Shown: positions 44,790-54,192, counted from the stretch's first letter. The stretch: DNA of 64,000 bases from Desulfofalx alkaliphila DSM 12257 (GCF_000711975.1 NZ_JONT01000008.1:62001-126000); one strand, 5' to 3'. A program made the numbers and translations. Notes: generated from the letters alone by a model not told the origin.

Positions 44790-45770
44790 GTGACAGGATA
44801 TTTGGGAATAGATGTGGGTTCTGTAAGTACAAATATAGTTTTTATCAATGAAGATAACCAAGTGCTGGAGGCAATTTATCTGCGCACCCAGGGCCAGCCT
44901 ATCCGAACGGTACAGCATGGTTTGCGCGAACTGGCTAAACAACTGCCGGCCAGTACAATAATAAAGGGTGTGGGCACCACCGGCAGTGCCAGGCACTTAA
45001 CATCGGTGGTTGTGGGTGCCGATGTGGTGAAAAACGAAATCACTGCCCATGCCGTGGCAGCCTCTCAACAGGTGCCGGGTGTGCAAACAGTGCTGGAAAT
45101 AGGCGGGCAAGATTCAAAAATAATTATACTGCGCAACGGCGTGGTGGCAGACTTTGCCATGAACACTGTTTGTGCCGCCGGCACAGGGTCATTTTTGGAT
45201 CAACAGGCCAGCCGACTGAATGTACCCATAGAAGAATTTGGTGATTTATCGCTGCGCAGTAACACGGCGGTGCGCATTGCCGGCCGCTGTGCGGTCTTTG
45301 CAGAGTCTGATATGATTCATAAACAACAAATGGGCTTTGAACTGCCGGATATACTGGCCGGCCTGTGTGAGGCATTGGTGAGAAACTACCTAAACAACGT
45401 GGGTAAAGGCAAAGAGATATTGGCTCCGGTGGCATTTCAGGGAGGCGTTGCAGCCAATATTGGCATGCGCAAGGCCTTTGAAAAGGCCTTGGGTGTGGAA
45501 GTACACGTTCCCAAGCATTTTGACGTTATGGGTGCACTGGGTGCGGCCCTGCTGGCCAAAGATGCAGTGGCAAAGGGCAAGACCACCAGGTTTAAAGGCT
45601 TTGGTGTGGCAGACAGCAGTTTTTCGGCAGGAAGCTTTGAGTGCGACGGCTGTCCTAACCTTTGCGAGGTGATAGAAATTCTGGAACAGGGAGTAACAAT
45701 AGCCCGTTGGGGTGACCGATGCGGCAAATGGGCCAACGCCCTGGCCAGGGAGGAAGAAAAAATCAGCTAG
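44790..45770 (+). CDS. BadF/HgdC-type acyl-CoA dehydratase activase-like ATPase
   Basis: A 326-residue ASKHA ATPase of the BadF/BadG/BcrA/HgdC group. GIDVGSVSTN binds phosphate, EIGGQDSK and GGVAAN complete the fold, and C128 (TVCAAGTGS) and C167 (GRCAVFAESD) are the ligands of the [4Fe-4S] cluster bridging a homodimer. The C-terminus adds C285-x2-C288-x3-C292 and C311, also seen in DUF2229-linked relatives. These ATPases drive one-electron transfer at very low potential using ATP. It is the third gene with two DUF2229 proteins; the acceptor is unknown. The GTG start lies 13 bases from AAGGAGG. Confidence 0.85.
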   Translation: MTGYLGIDVGSVSTNIVFINEDNQVLEAIYLRTQGQPIRTVQHGLRELAKQLPASTIIKGVGTTGSARHLTSVVVGADVVKNEITAHAVAASQQVPGVQTVLEIGGQDSKIIILRNGVVADFAMNTVCAAGTGSFLDQQASRLNVPIEEFGDLSLRSNTAVRIAGRCAVFAESDMIHKQQMGFELPDILAGLCEALVRNYLNNVGKGKEILAPVAFQGGVAANIGMRKAFEKALGVEVHVPKHFDVMGALGAALLAKDAVAKGKTTRFKGFGVADSSFSAGSFECDGCPNLCEVIEILEQGVTIARWGDRCGKWANALAREEEKIS

Positions 45771-45785
45771 TTTAAACATTTGAAT

Positions 45786-45828
45786 TGGCTTGCGCCTGGT
45801 TTTTTGCTCGACGCAAGCCATTTTTTTT
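45786..45828 (+). terminator. rho-independent terminator
   Basis: TGGCTTGCG pairs with CGCAAGCCA (17-base loop), followed by eight T's, after the activase gene. Confidence 0.85.
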
Positions 45829-45884
45829 GCAGGTAAATGTCCTTTGGGGCTTGTATATATTTAATTAACCAGTTAGCCTTTACA

Positions 45885-45912
45885 TTGTCTATAATTGTTG
45901 ATAGGCTATAAT
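45885..45912 (+). promoter_or_regulatory. sigma-A promoter for L25 gene
   Basis: TTGTCT, 16 bases, perfect TATAAT, 54 bases before the L25 start. Confidence 0.6.
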
Positions 45913-45965
45913 ATATGCCAACTTATAAAAAATGATTAAAAATTATTAATGAGGTGATTTAAAAA

Positions 45966-46589
45966 ATGGCTGCTGTTTTACAAGCAACGGCAAGAGAGGG
46001 CATGAAAAAATCCAGACTTACGCAACTTCGTCAACAGGGTAACGTACCCGGTGTGGTATACGGCAAGTCCTTTGGCAACCAACCTGTCTTTGTGGATGAG
46101 AAGGCCTTTATTAAGACTTTGCGGTCAGAAGGGAAAACAGGTGTTATCAGTTTAGATATTGAAGGTAAGAAAACAAATGTCATGATTTATGATACGCAAT
46201 TCGATCTGGTAAAAAATCAATTTGTTCATGTGGACTTTTATGCTGTGGATATGAATGTGGAAATGGATGCCAATGTGCCTGTTAGATTGATTGGCGAAGC
46301 AGAAGGTGTAAAAATGGGAGGCTTATTACAGCAGATGTTGTACGAGCTTTCTGTGCGGGCATTACCGGTGGACATCCCCGATGCCATAGAAGTAGATGTA
46401 TCGGAACTGGCCATTAATGGTTCAATAATGGTAAAAGATTTAACGGAGGGAGCAAATTACAAGTTCAATAACGAACCGGACGAAGTTATTGTTTCTGTTC
46501 TTGCTCCGGTTCAAGAACAAGGAGCCGAAACAGAAGAAGAAACCGAGGCCGGCGATGCGGCTGTTTCTGACGGAGAAGGTGCGGAATAA
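45966..46589 (+). CDS. ctc: 50S ribosomal protein L25/Ctc
   Basis: A 207-residue long-form L25 (general stress protein Ctc). The N-terminal 95 residues form the 5S rRNA-binding domain (QGNVPGVVYGKSFGNQPV), and the rest is the TL5-type C-terminal domain ending in an acidic tail. It binds 5S rRNA in the 50S subunit. It is transcribed alone from its own promoter and ended by a terminator just before the lysine riboswitch. Confidence 0.92.
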   Translation: MAAVLQATAREGMKKSRLTQLRQQGNVPGVVYGKSFGNQPVFVDEKAFIKTLRSEGKTGVISLDIEGKKTNVMIYDTQFDLVKNQFVHVDFYAVDMNVEMDANVPVRLIGEAEGVKMGGLLQQMLYELSVRALPVDIPDAIEVDVSELAINGSIMVKDLTEGANYKFNNEPDEVIVSVLAPVQEQGAETEEETEAGDAAVSDGEGAE

Positions 46590-46614
46590 TAAAGAGAGAA
46601 GATATGTGTATTCT

Positions 46615-46647
46615 AAGGGTATAATCGTCACAGGTTATACCCTTTTT
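46615..46647 (+). terminator. rho-independent terminator
   Basis: AAGGGTATAA pairs with TTATACCCTT, followed by T's, after the L25 gene. Confidence 0.85.
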
Positions 46648-46657
46648 ACCTATTGTC

Positions 46658-46687
46658 TTGACCTTTAACTTTTTGCTGTGTTAAGAT
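46658..46687 (+). promoter_or_regulatory. promoter of the lysine riboswitch-lysA transcript
   Basis: TTGACC, 18 bases, TAAGAT; a good -35 and a weaker -10, about 45 bases before the riboswitch aptamer. Confidence 0.5.
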
Positions 46688-46729
46688 ATCTTAAATAGTT
46701 GTATATGTTGCCTCATCTTCTTAACCGAG

Positions 46730-46910
46730 GGTGTGGTAGAGGCTGCGAATGGCAAGAGTACTCCCAAGGAGAAGCGGTTTGATGAATTGGGAGGAAAGGG
46801 TTATTCGCCGAAGTGCGGCAGTAAACCGTAACCTGCCGGGCTGGGTCGGCATTCGAACAGAGGCCGAACTGTCACGCAGCGACTAACTGCTGTGTGGTGC
46901 GCTATCTCAC
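46730..46910 (+). ncRNA. lysine riboswitch (L box) aptamer
   Basis: The conserved blocks of the lysine aptamer occur in order: AGAGGCTGCGAA, AGAGTACTCCC, GAGAAGCGG, GGAAAGGG, TCGCCGAAG, CTGGGTCGGCATT, GAACTGTCACGCAG and GTGCGCTATCTCAC. It is followed by a terminator at 46943-46996 and by lysA. Lysine binding is expected to favour the terminator and lower lysA expression. Confidence 0.93.
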
Positions 46911-46942
46911 AGGTCTAAGAGGTATTCTAAGGTCAAGTATAT

Positions 46943-46996
46943 GCGATCCACAGGATACCATTAGGGTTACTGTAGGATCGCTTCTGTTTTTATTTT
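46943..46996 (+). terminator. riboswitch-controlled terminator
   Basis: GCGATCC pairs with GGATCGC, with an inner stem (ACAG with CTGT, continuing inwards), followed by TTCTGTTTTTATTTT, between the aptamer and lysA. Confidence 0.8.
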
Positions 46997-47098
46997 AACT
47001 GACCACACCCACAGGCACTGGCAACTTGCCTTTTTTTTCTTTTATATGCACAAAGGAGCACCTCAATGGCGTAATATTTACTGAGGAGGTTTATTGAG

Positions 47099-48418
47099 AT
47101 GAAGTTACAGGGCACAATGCGCATAAATGATAAAGGGCATTTAGAGATTGGTGGCTGTGATACGGTAAAGCTGGCCCAGGAATACGGTACGCCCCTGTAT
47201 GTGATAGATGAGCAGCACTTTCGTCAAAATTGCCGGAGCTTTTACCAAGCCTTTACCGAAAAATACGGGGCCCATGTGCTGTATGCCGGTAAATCCTTAC
47301 TTACTTTAGCAGTGTGCCGTATTATTGATGAAGAAGGACTGGGATTAGATGTTGTTTCCGGCGGTGAACTTTACACTGCCATAAAGGCTAATTTTCCCAT
47401 GGAACGGGTATATTTTCACGGTAATAACAAATCCCCCGAAGAACTAAAGCTGGCCTTGGAATATAAGGTGGGCCGCTACATGGTGGATAACCTGTATGAA
47501 CTGGACTTATTAAATAAACTGGCCGGTGAAATGGCTACCGAAGCCAATGTTATGCTCAGGCTAACCCCAGGGGTGGATGCCCATACCCATGAATACATCA
47601 GAACAGGCCACATCGACTCTAAATTTGGCCTGGTGATAGAAAACGGTCAGGCTATGGAGGGTGTGCGCCGGGCCCTGGAGTTAGAACATATTAATTTACG
47701 TGGCTTCCACTGCCACATTGGATCTCAAATATTTGAACTGCAGTCTTATGCCCACACTGCCAAAGTAATGATGGAATTTGTACGGCAGGTGCGGGATGAA
47801 ACCGGTTTTGAGGCCACGGAGCTTGATTTGGGAGGCGGCCTTGGCATTTACTATGTAGAAGGTGATGAACCCGGTTCAGTGGCCAACTATGCAGATATTG
47901 TGATGACCACGGTAAGGGAAGAGGCTGGGCGTCATAATCTTCCCATGCCCAAGGTGATGGTGGAACCGGGCCGTTCAATAGCAGGGCCGGCCGGTACTAC
48001 CTTATATAGGGTTGGCTCAATTAAAAATATCCCAAATGTGCGCAAGTATGTGGCCGTTGACGGCAGCATGGGTGACAATCCCCGCCCGGCCTTGTATCAG
48101 GCTAAATACGAAGGATACCTGGCCAACCGCATGAAGGAACAGGCAACGGAACTTGTATCTGTGGCCGGAAAATGTTGCGAATCCGGGGATATGCTCATTT
48201 GGGACTTGCCGCTGCCGGAAGCGCGTCCGGGAGACCTTTTAGCCGTTGCCGCCACCGGTGCCTATAATTACACCATGTCCATGAATTATAATCGACTGCC
48301 CCGCCCTGCCATGGTATTGGTATTTGAAGGAAAATCCAACCTAATATTAAGGCGGGAGAGCTACGACGATCTGTTGAGAAACGATATCATTCCTGAAAGA
48401 TTAAAAAATAGGAGTTAA
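47099..48418 (+). CDS. lysA: diaminopimelate decarboxylase
   Basis: A 439-residue PLP enzyme that makes lysine from meso-diaminopimelate. K65 in LYAGKSLL is the Schiff-base lysine; FHCHIGSQIF, MVEPGRSIAG and GKCCESGDML are the other hallmarks (phosphate loop and substrate loop). It is the only gene after the lysine riboswitch, which supports the assignment. A short terminator follows. Confidence 0.96.
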   Translation: MKLQGTMRINDKGHLEIGGCDTVKLAQEYGTPLYVIDEQHFRQNCRSFYQAFTEKYGAHVLYAGKSLLTLAVCRIIDEEGLGLDVVSGGELYTAIKANFPMERVYFHGNNKSPEELKLALEYKVGRYMVDNLYELDLLNKLAGEMATEANVMLRLTPGVDAHTHEYIRTGHIDSKFGLVIENGQAMEGVRRALELEHINLRGFHCHIGSQIFELQSYAHTAKVMMEFVRQVRDETGFEATELDLGGGLGIYYVEGDEPGSVANYADIVMTTVREEAGRHNLPMPKVMVEPGRSIAGPAGTTLYRVGSIKNIPNVRKYVAVDGSMGDNPRPALYQAKYEGYLANRMKEQATELVSVAGKCCESGDMLIWDLPLPEARPGDLLAVAATGAYNYTMSMNYNRLPRPAMVLVFEGKSNLILRRESYDDLLRNDIIPERLKNRS

Positions 48419-48451
48419 ATTGTCGCTTATAAAATTGCTTTGGTTCCCTGT

Positions 48452-48475
48452 AGCACCCGTACGGGTGCTTTTTTT
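48452..48475 (+). terminator. rho-independent terminator
   Basis: A perfect 9-bp inverted repeat (AGCACCCGT/ACGGGTGCT) followed by seven T's, 33 bases after lysA. Confidence 0.88.
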
Positions 48476-48532
48476 CAACCCTTTATTATGTTATAATGTA
48501 AAGTATTGCAAAATGGGGAGGAGTGCAACTGT

Positions 48533-51172
48533 ATGGAGATTATTACTTCTCACAACAATACTGATTTTGATGCACTGGCAGCCATGGTAGCTGCGCAAAA
48601 ATTATACCCCGATGCTGAGTTGGTTTTTCCGGGAAAATTGTCACGCAACGTGGAAGAGTTTTTGGCTTTACATAAAGATATGTTGAAAATAAAACCGGTA
48701 AAACTGATTGACATGAAAAAAGTACGCCGGTTGATTATTGTAGATAACCACAGTGCCAAGCGGATAGGAAAAATGGGCCAGTTGATGAAGGATCCCAAGG
48801 TAGAAATACATGTATACGACCATCATCCGGCCACCGAGTGTCATCTAAATCATCAGATATCGGTTATAGAACCGGTGGGAGCTGCAGCCACCCTTTTGGT
48901 GGAACGAATCAGGGATAGAAATATACCGATTACCCGGTTGGAGGCTACTATTTTAGCCCTTGGTATCTATGATGATACGGGCTGTATGGTGTTTTCCAGC
49001 ACTACCCCCCGGGATGTGGAAGCAGTGGCCTATTTGTTGAGCAAGGGGGCCAATCTCAGTGTGGTGGCTGAATTTTTAGGCCGTCCACTTACCGGCGACC
49101 AGCAGGCACTGCTTAAAAAATTACTAGTTACTTCAGAACGCCATAATATAAATGGGGTTAAGATACTGGTTGCCCATGGCAGTAGCGATGATTTTATTGA
49201 CGGATTGGCACTTCTAACCCATAAGCTGGCAGAAATAGAACAGGTTGATGCGGTTTTTGTTGCTGTGGAAATGATAGACAGGGCACACCTGGTATGCCGC
49301 AGTTCGCTGCCTGAGGTTAATTGCCAAGATATTATGGCTTCCTTTGGGGGCGGCGGCCACATTGCTGCCGCTTCAGCCACTATAAAGGGCACTGAACTGC
49401 AGGCCCTGGTGGAGCAATTACTGGCGGTAATTAAAGAAAAGGTGCGCCCCATGATGGTGGCGGCAGATATAATGTCCAGTCCTGTTAAGACAGTATTTCC
49501 GGAAACAAAAATAGAAGAGGCTAACCGGGTAATGCTGCGCTACGGCCATACCGGCTTGCCGGTGGTGCGGGGTTTAGAAATGGTCGGTGTAATATCCCGC
49601 CGGGACGTAGAAAAGGCAATGCACCATGGCTTGGGCCATGCCCCGGTAAAGGCATATATGAATGTTAACGTACACACCACCAAGCCCGATGTGCCGCTTT
49701 CTATGGTGCAAGATATGATGATTGAATTTGACATTGGCCGGCTGCCGGTGGTTAATGATGAAGGCAAGGTGGTGGGCATTGTATCCCGCAGCGATGTGCT
49801 GCGCACCCTACATAGTGATTTTCAAGACAGGTATCAAACTACCTTTAAACAAAGCAACTACAGCCATGCACGTTTTAGAAATATGATGAAAAGAACCCTG
49901 CCCGAAAGAATTATGCAAATCCTGTACCTGGTGGGCGAACTGGCCCAGCAGCATGATTATAGGGTATATGCCGGCGGGGGAATAGTGAGGGACGTATTTC
50001 TTAACGTGGAAAACTTTGATGTGGACCTAATCGTGGAAGGGGACGCCATAACACTGGCTAAGGCTTTGGGCAAGGAGTTGGGCGGCAAAGTGCGCACCTA
50101 TGAAAAATTTGGCACCGCAGAGGTTTCACTGTTAGACGGTTCATGGGTGGATATGGCCACTGCCAGGGTGGAGTTTTATGAATATCCTGCGGCCTTGCCC
50201 ACTGTGGAAACATCTTCACTGCGCCATGACCTATACCGGCGGGATTTTACCATCAATGCCATGGCCATATCTTTGAACCCCGGCTCCTTTGGTGAACTGG
50301 TGGATTACTTTGGGGGCCGTGACGACCTTTATGCCGGCATTGTAAGGGTGCTGCATAACTTAAGCTTTGTGGAAGACCCCACCCGCATCTTGAGGGCGGT
50401 GAGATTTGAGCAGCGGTATCAAATGCACATGGATCCCCAGACCTTGCACCTGTTAAAAGAGGCAATGCGGCAAGAGGTGCTCTCCAGAGTCTCCGATGAC
50501 CGGATATGGCATGAGTTAAAGATAATCTTAAATGAGCCTGAACCTGCTGACATATTACACCGGCTTGCAGACCTGGGTGTGTGGGATCAAATCTTTCCTG
50601 ACATTACCTATTGGGAGGTTCAGCCCATCCTTGAAGAAATGCCCCAGGCATTAATGGTGCTGCGCAATTGGGGCTGGGCTGAACCGGCAGAAAAGTGGTT
50701 ACCATATTTTATAACTATAGTACATTGGAGCAGTCTGGACACTGCAGCCAAAACATGTAAGCGGTTTATGTTGGGCCGCAGGCAAACAGAGAAGGTACTT
50801 ACCACCATTGAACACTGGCGGGGTGCATTGGCTAAGCTGTCCTCACCGGAGGATATGAGGATTTCCCAACTGGCACAAATACTGCAACTGCTGCCCCGGG
50901 AGGCCTACCCAATGTTTTTGGCGCTGATGGAAGATAAGGTAGCCATTAAACGCTTCCGTAAAGTAATGGAGATGGTGAGAGATAATAAGCCCACAGTAAA
51001 TGGGAGAGATTTAAAGGAAATGGGCTTTAAACCCGGACCCTTCTACCGCAAAGCACTGGATGCACTGTGGCAGGCAAGACTGGACTCTGTAGTTAAAACC
51101 CGGGAAGAAGAGCTGGCTTTCGTAAAAGTATATATGCAAAAGCTGCAAAAGGAGGAAAAAGCCAGTGTTTAG
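48533..51172 (+). CDS. DHH phosphoesterase-CBS-CCA/poly(A) nucleotidyltransferase fusion
   Basis: An 879-residue four-part protein. Residues 1-310 are a DHH/DHHA1 phosphoesterase (the family motif appears as YDHHP near 102; GGGGHIAAAS near 280). Two CBS repeats span about 310-435. Residues 460-680 are a class II tRNA nucleotidyltransferase head (AGGGIVRDVFL, DVDLIVEG, RRDFTINAMA, EDPTRILRAVRFEQRY), and the rest is helical. Such fusions exist in Clostridia and probably add A or CCA to tRNA, with the DHH part removing nucleotides; CBS may sense adenylates. The ATG at 48533 lies 10 bases after GGGGAGGAG. Confidence 0.9.
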   Translation: MEIITSHNNTDFDALAAMVAAQKLYPDAELVFPGKLSRNVEEFLALHKDMLKIKPVKLIDMKKVRRLIIVDNHSAKRIGKMGQLMKDPKVEIHVYDHHPATECHLNHQISVIEPVGAAATLLVERIRDRNIPITRLEATILALGIYDDTGCMVFSSTTPRDVEAVAYLLSKGANLSVVAEFLGRPLTGDQQALLKKLLVTSERHNINGVKILVAHGSSDDFIDGLALLTHKLAEIEQVDAVFVAVEMIDRAHLVCRSSLPEVNCQDIMASFGGGGHIAAASATIKGTELQALVEQLLAVIKEKVRPMMVAADIMSSPVKTVFPETKIEEANRVMLRYGHTGLPVVRGLEMVGVISRRDVEKAMHHGLGHAPVKAYMNVNVHTTKPDVPLSMVQDMMIEFDIGRLPVVNDEGKVVGIVSRSDVLRTLHSDFQDRYQTTFKQSNYSHARFRNMMKRTLPERIMQILYLVGELAQQHDYRVYAGGGIVRDVFLNVENFDVDLIVEGDAITLAKALGKELGGKVRTYEKFGTAEVSLLDGSWVDMATARVEFYEYPAALPTVETSSLRHDLYRRDFTINAMAISLNPGSFGELVDYFGGRDDLYAGIVRVLHNLSFVEDPTRILRAVRFEQRYQMHMDPQTLHLLKEAMRQEVLSRVSDDRIWHELKIILNEPEPADILHRLADLGVWDQIFPDITYWEVQPILEEMPQALMVLRNWGWAEPAEKWLPYFITIVHWSSLDTAAKTCKRFMLGRRQTEKVLTTIEHWRGALAKLSSPEDMRISQLAQILQLLPREAYPMFLALMEDKVAIKRFRKVMEMVRDNKPTVNGRDLKEMGFKPGPFYRKALDALWQARLDSVVKTREEELAFVKVYMQKLQKEEKASV

Positions 51173-51806
51173 TTTTCCATCTCCGTATGATATTGCCATA
51201 TTATTGCCGGCAATTGTTATCGGTTTGACTTTCCATGAATATGCCCACGCCTGGGCGGCAGATAAACTGGGAGATCCCACCGCAAGGTATATGGGGCGCC
51301 TTACCCTTAATCCGGTGCCGCATATTGATCCCATAGGTTTAATCATGCTGTTTTTATTCAAATTTGGTTGGGCCAAACCGGTGCCGGTAAACCCGGTCAG
51401 GCTGAGGGGAAATATGCGGCGCAGCATGATGTTAGTTTCTGTGGCCGGGCCCGCCACCAATATTATTATTGCAACGGTGGCATCATTATTTTTTGGTTTG
51501 ATACTCTTATTTGAATCGATACATTTAGTTCATATTATGAATAACATAATTTTAATTAACGTTATTTTAGCAATATTTAATTTACTGCCTGTACCGCCCC
51601 TTGACGGGGGAAAAATATTGGCAGGTTTACTGCCCGGTGAACAAACTTGGCTAATATATTTGGAGCAGTATGGAGTAATTGTAATACTGCTGCTTATGTT
51701 TACAGGTGTGCTGGCAAAGGTGCTTTGGCTAGTGATAGGGCCCTTACTGACAGTAATGGAAACACTAAAGGCAATAAGCATAGGTATTTTTGGTATTATT
51801 TTTTAG
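51165..51806 (+). CDS. site-2-type M50 metalloprotease
   Basis: A 213-residue membrane protease of the M50B family. H24-E25-x-x-H28 (FHEYAHAW) and LPVPPLDGGKI (with the aspartate ligand) form the zinc site across several membrane helices. Members cut transmembrane regulators, as SpoIVFB does with pro-sigma-K, but this short form lacks a CBS domain and its substrate is unknown. The GTG start overlaps the end of the fusion gene and follows AGGAGG by 8 bases. Confidence 0.88.
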   Translation: MFSFPSPYDIAILLPAIVIGLTFHEYAHAWAADKLGDPTARYMGRLTLNPVPHIDPIGLIMLFLFKFGWAKPVPVNPVRLRGNMRRSMMLVSVAGPATNIIIATVASLFFGLILLFESIHLVHIMNNIILINVILAIFNLLPVPPLDGGKILAGLLPGEQTWLIYLEQYGVIVILLLMFTGVLAKVLWLVIGPLLTVMETLKAISIGIFGIIF

Positions 51807-51833
51807 GTCTAACAAAAGAAAGGAGCATTACCA

Positions 51834-52817
51834 GTGACAAAGGGTACCATTTTAAGCGGCATGCGTCCTACCGGAAGGCTGCACATTGGACACTTAAGCG
51901 TATTAGAAAACTGGGTACGCTTACAGGAAGAATATAACTGTTATTATGCAATTGCCGATTGGCATGCGCTGACCACTGCCTATGATGAAACAGAGCATAT
52001 AAAAGAAAACATTAAGGAAATGCTAGTGGACTGGTTGGCTGCGGGCTTAGATCCTGAAAAATGCACCATCTTTGCGCAGTCACAGGTGCCCCAGCACGCT
52101 GAGCTGCATTTAATGTTTTCCATGAGTACGCCCCTTTCTTGGTTAGAGCGGGTACCCACCTATAAAGATCAAGTACAACAGTTGGGCAAAATGGGTAAAG
52201 ACATAAACACTTACGGTTTTCTTGGCTACCCATTACTACAGGCTGCCGATATTCTGGTTTACCGTGCAGATGCAGTTCCGGTGGGAGAGGATCAGCTGCC
52301 TCACCTGGAATTGACTAGGGAGGTGGCTCGCCGCTTTAATCACCTGTACAAACCGGTTTTTCCCGAGCCAAAGGCGCTACTGTCCAAGGTAAAGCTTTTG
52401 CCTGGGGTAGATGGCAGAAAAATGAGTAAGAGCTATTTAAACATTATCACACTGGCAGCGGATCAGGAAGAACTAAAGAAACAAGTTAACGCCATGGTTA
52501 CTGACCCGGGCCGCATAAGAAAAACAGATCCCGGCAACCCGGATGTATGTGTAGTGGACAAGTACCAAGGCATCTATGCAAGTGCGGAGCATGAAGATAT
52601 TCGAGAGCAGTGCCGTAAAGGTGCCATTGGCTGTGTACAGTGCAAAAAGAAACTGTACCAATTGTTAGAAGAACAACAAAGCCCCCTGCGCCAACGCCGT
52701 ATGGAGGTGTTGAAGCGCCCTGGCTACCTGGATGAAATTCTTCACGAGGGAGCCATTAAGGCCAGAAAGGCAGCCCAAGAAACAATGGAAGAGGTACGGG
52801 CAGCAGTGGGGATTTAA
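51834..52817 (+). CDS. trpS: tryptophanyl-tRNA synthetase
   Basis: A 327-residue class Ic synthetase. RPTGRLHIGHL holds the HIGH motif and GRKMSKSYLN the KMSKS motif; the Trp-binding and helical C-terminal regions are standard length. GTG start, 9 bases after AAGGAG. No T-box leader is visible in the 27-base gap. Confidence 0.96.
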   Translation: MTKGTILSGMRPTGRLHIGHLSVLENWVRLQEEYNCYYAIADWHALTTAYDETEHIKENIKEMLVDWLAAGLDPEKCTIFAQSQVPQHAELHLMFSMSTPLSWLERVPTYKDQVQQLGKMGKDINTYGFLGYPLLQAADILVYRADAVPVGEDQLPHLELTREVARRFNHLYKPVFPEPKALLSKVKLLPGVDGRKMSKSYLNIITLAADQEELKKQVNAMVTDPGRIRKTDPGNPDVCVVDKYQGIYASAEHEDIREQCRKGAIGCVQCKKKLYQLLEEQQSPLRQRRMEVLKRPGYLDEILHEGAIKARKAAQETMEEVRAAVGI

Positions 52818-52884
52818 TTTTAAATAAAAACCCATGGGGCATTTAAACTTTGGTTAGGAAGATTTCCAAACAGGGGTGAGAGGT

Positions 52885-53643
52885 TTGGCATATACTGTGC
52901 GGCTGGATGCCTTTGAGGGGCCGTTGGACTTACTGCTGCACTTGATAGAAAAAGATCAGCTGGATATACAAGACATACCCATCGCCTCTATTACCGCCCA
53001 GTACTTCGAGTATTTAGAAACCATGAAACAAATGGACCTGGAAGTAACCAGTGAATTTTTAGTAATGGCTTCAACCTTGCTGGCCATTAAAACACACACC
53101 CTGCTGCCGAAACCGGAGCTAATATCGGAAAATGCCGAAGAAGAACCAGACCCCCGGCAGCAGTTGGTGCAGCGCTTGTTAGAGTACAAACAGTATAAAG
53201 AGGCAGCCATGTGCCTAAAGGAACGCCAGCAGGTGCAGGGGCGGGTATTTACCAGGCCCAATAGTTTAGAAATGTATCAACACCTAATTCGCCCGCCGGA
53301 GCCCTTGGCCGGAATTGATTTCAATGAACTTCTTAAAGCACTGCAGGCTGTACTTGAACGGGCAGTGAAGGTAATACCGCCCAAGGTACGGGCAGAGGAA
53401 ATAAAAATCCAAGATAAAATAGGGCACATTTTAAGAAGGTTGGTATTGTACCCCAAGGGAATGCCTTTTAGGGCCGCTTTTTCTAAAAATGCCAGCCGAG
53501 CGGAAATTATAGTTACTTTTTTGGCTTTACTGGAACTCTTGCGCATGGGCCAGGTGGAATTGGAACAAAAGGATAGAAATGCTGAGATAATGATTTTACC
53601 GGCAAAGGGAGAATTCACCGAATATGACGGTGTTATTTCGTGA
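52885..53643 (+). CDS. scpA: segregation and condensation protein A
   Basis: A 252-residue kleisin subunit of the SMC condensin. It begins MAYTVRLDAFEGPLDLLLHLIEK with the typical N-terminal SMC-binding helix, has an acidic linker (about 85-100) and the C-terminal winged-helix part. I chose the TTG at 52885, which gives the usual start MAYTVRL; a GTG at 52876 would add 3 residues. It overlaps scpB by 20 bases. Confidence 0.94.
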   Translation: MAYTVRLDAFEGPLDLLLHLIEKDQLDIQDIPIASITAQYFEYLETMKQMDLEVTSEFLVMASTLLAIKTHTLLPKPELISENAEEEPDPRQQLVQRLLEYKQYKEAAMCLKERQQVQGRVFTRPNSLEMYQHLIRPPEPLAGIDFNELLKALQAVLERAVKVIPPKVRAEEIKIQDKIGHILRRLVLYPKGMPFRAAFSKNASRAEIIVTFLALLELLRMGQVELEQKDRNAEIMILPAKGEFTEYDGVIS

Positions 53644-54175
53644 TTACTCAAAAAGTGTTATAGAGGCCTTGCTGTTTGTAACCCCTGAACCCCTGTCCCT
53701 GGCAAAAATTTGCCAATTGGCAGAGTTGGAAGAGGCGGTGGCCATAGAGTTGATTAAAGAACTGCAAGGTGAATACCGGCGAGCCAACCGTGGTTTACAG
53801 GTGGTGGAACTGGCAGGGGGCTGGCAGTTGGCCACCAAGCCGGAGTTTGCCCCGTATATAGAAAGATTATATAAGCGGCGATCTAACACCACCCTTACCC
53901 GGGCAGCCTTGGAAACACTGGCCATTATAGCCTATCGACAGCCGGTAACCAGGGTAGAGCTGGAATTAATTCGCGGCGTAAACTCAGACAGCAGCCTAAA
54001 CACCTTGCTAGAACGTGGATTAATAGAAGAAAAAGGAAGAAGGGAAGCTCCGGGCCGACCGGTACTTTATGGCACCACCGATACTTTTTTAAAGCATTTT
54101 GGCTTTAAGGATCTTTCAGAACTTCCTGACCTAGAAAACTTTTTAGAAGAAATAAAAGAGAAAGAATTTGATTAA
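53624..54175 (+). CDS. scpB: segregation and condensation protein B
   Basis: A 183-residue protein with two winged-helix domains. SVIEALLFVTPEPLSLAKIC, ALETLAIIAYRQPVTR and EAPGRPVLYGTTDTFLKHFG (in segments) are the family marks. With ScpA it completes the SMC complex. The ATG lies within scpA (20-base overlap), so translation is coupled. Confidence 0.95.
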   Translation: MTVLFRDYSKSVIEALLFVTPEPLSLAKICQLAELEEAVAIELIKELQGEYRRANRGLQVVELAGGWQLATKPEFAPYIERLYKRRSNTTLTRAALETLAIIAYRQPVTRVELELIRGVNSDSSLNTLLERGLIEEKGRREAPGRPVLYGTTDTFLKHFGFKDLSELPDLENFLEEIKEKEFD

Positions 54176-54192
54176 GATTAATATATTTGAAT

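Noticed and set aside
46730-46910. The structured region before lysA as a tRNA or T-box leader
   Set aside because: No acceptor/T-arm pattern and no T-box sequence; the blocks match the lysine aptamer in order.
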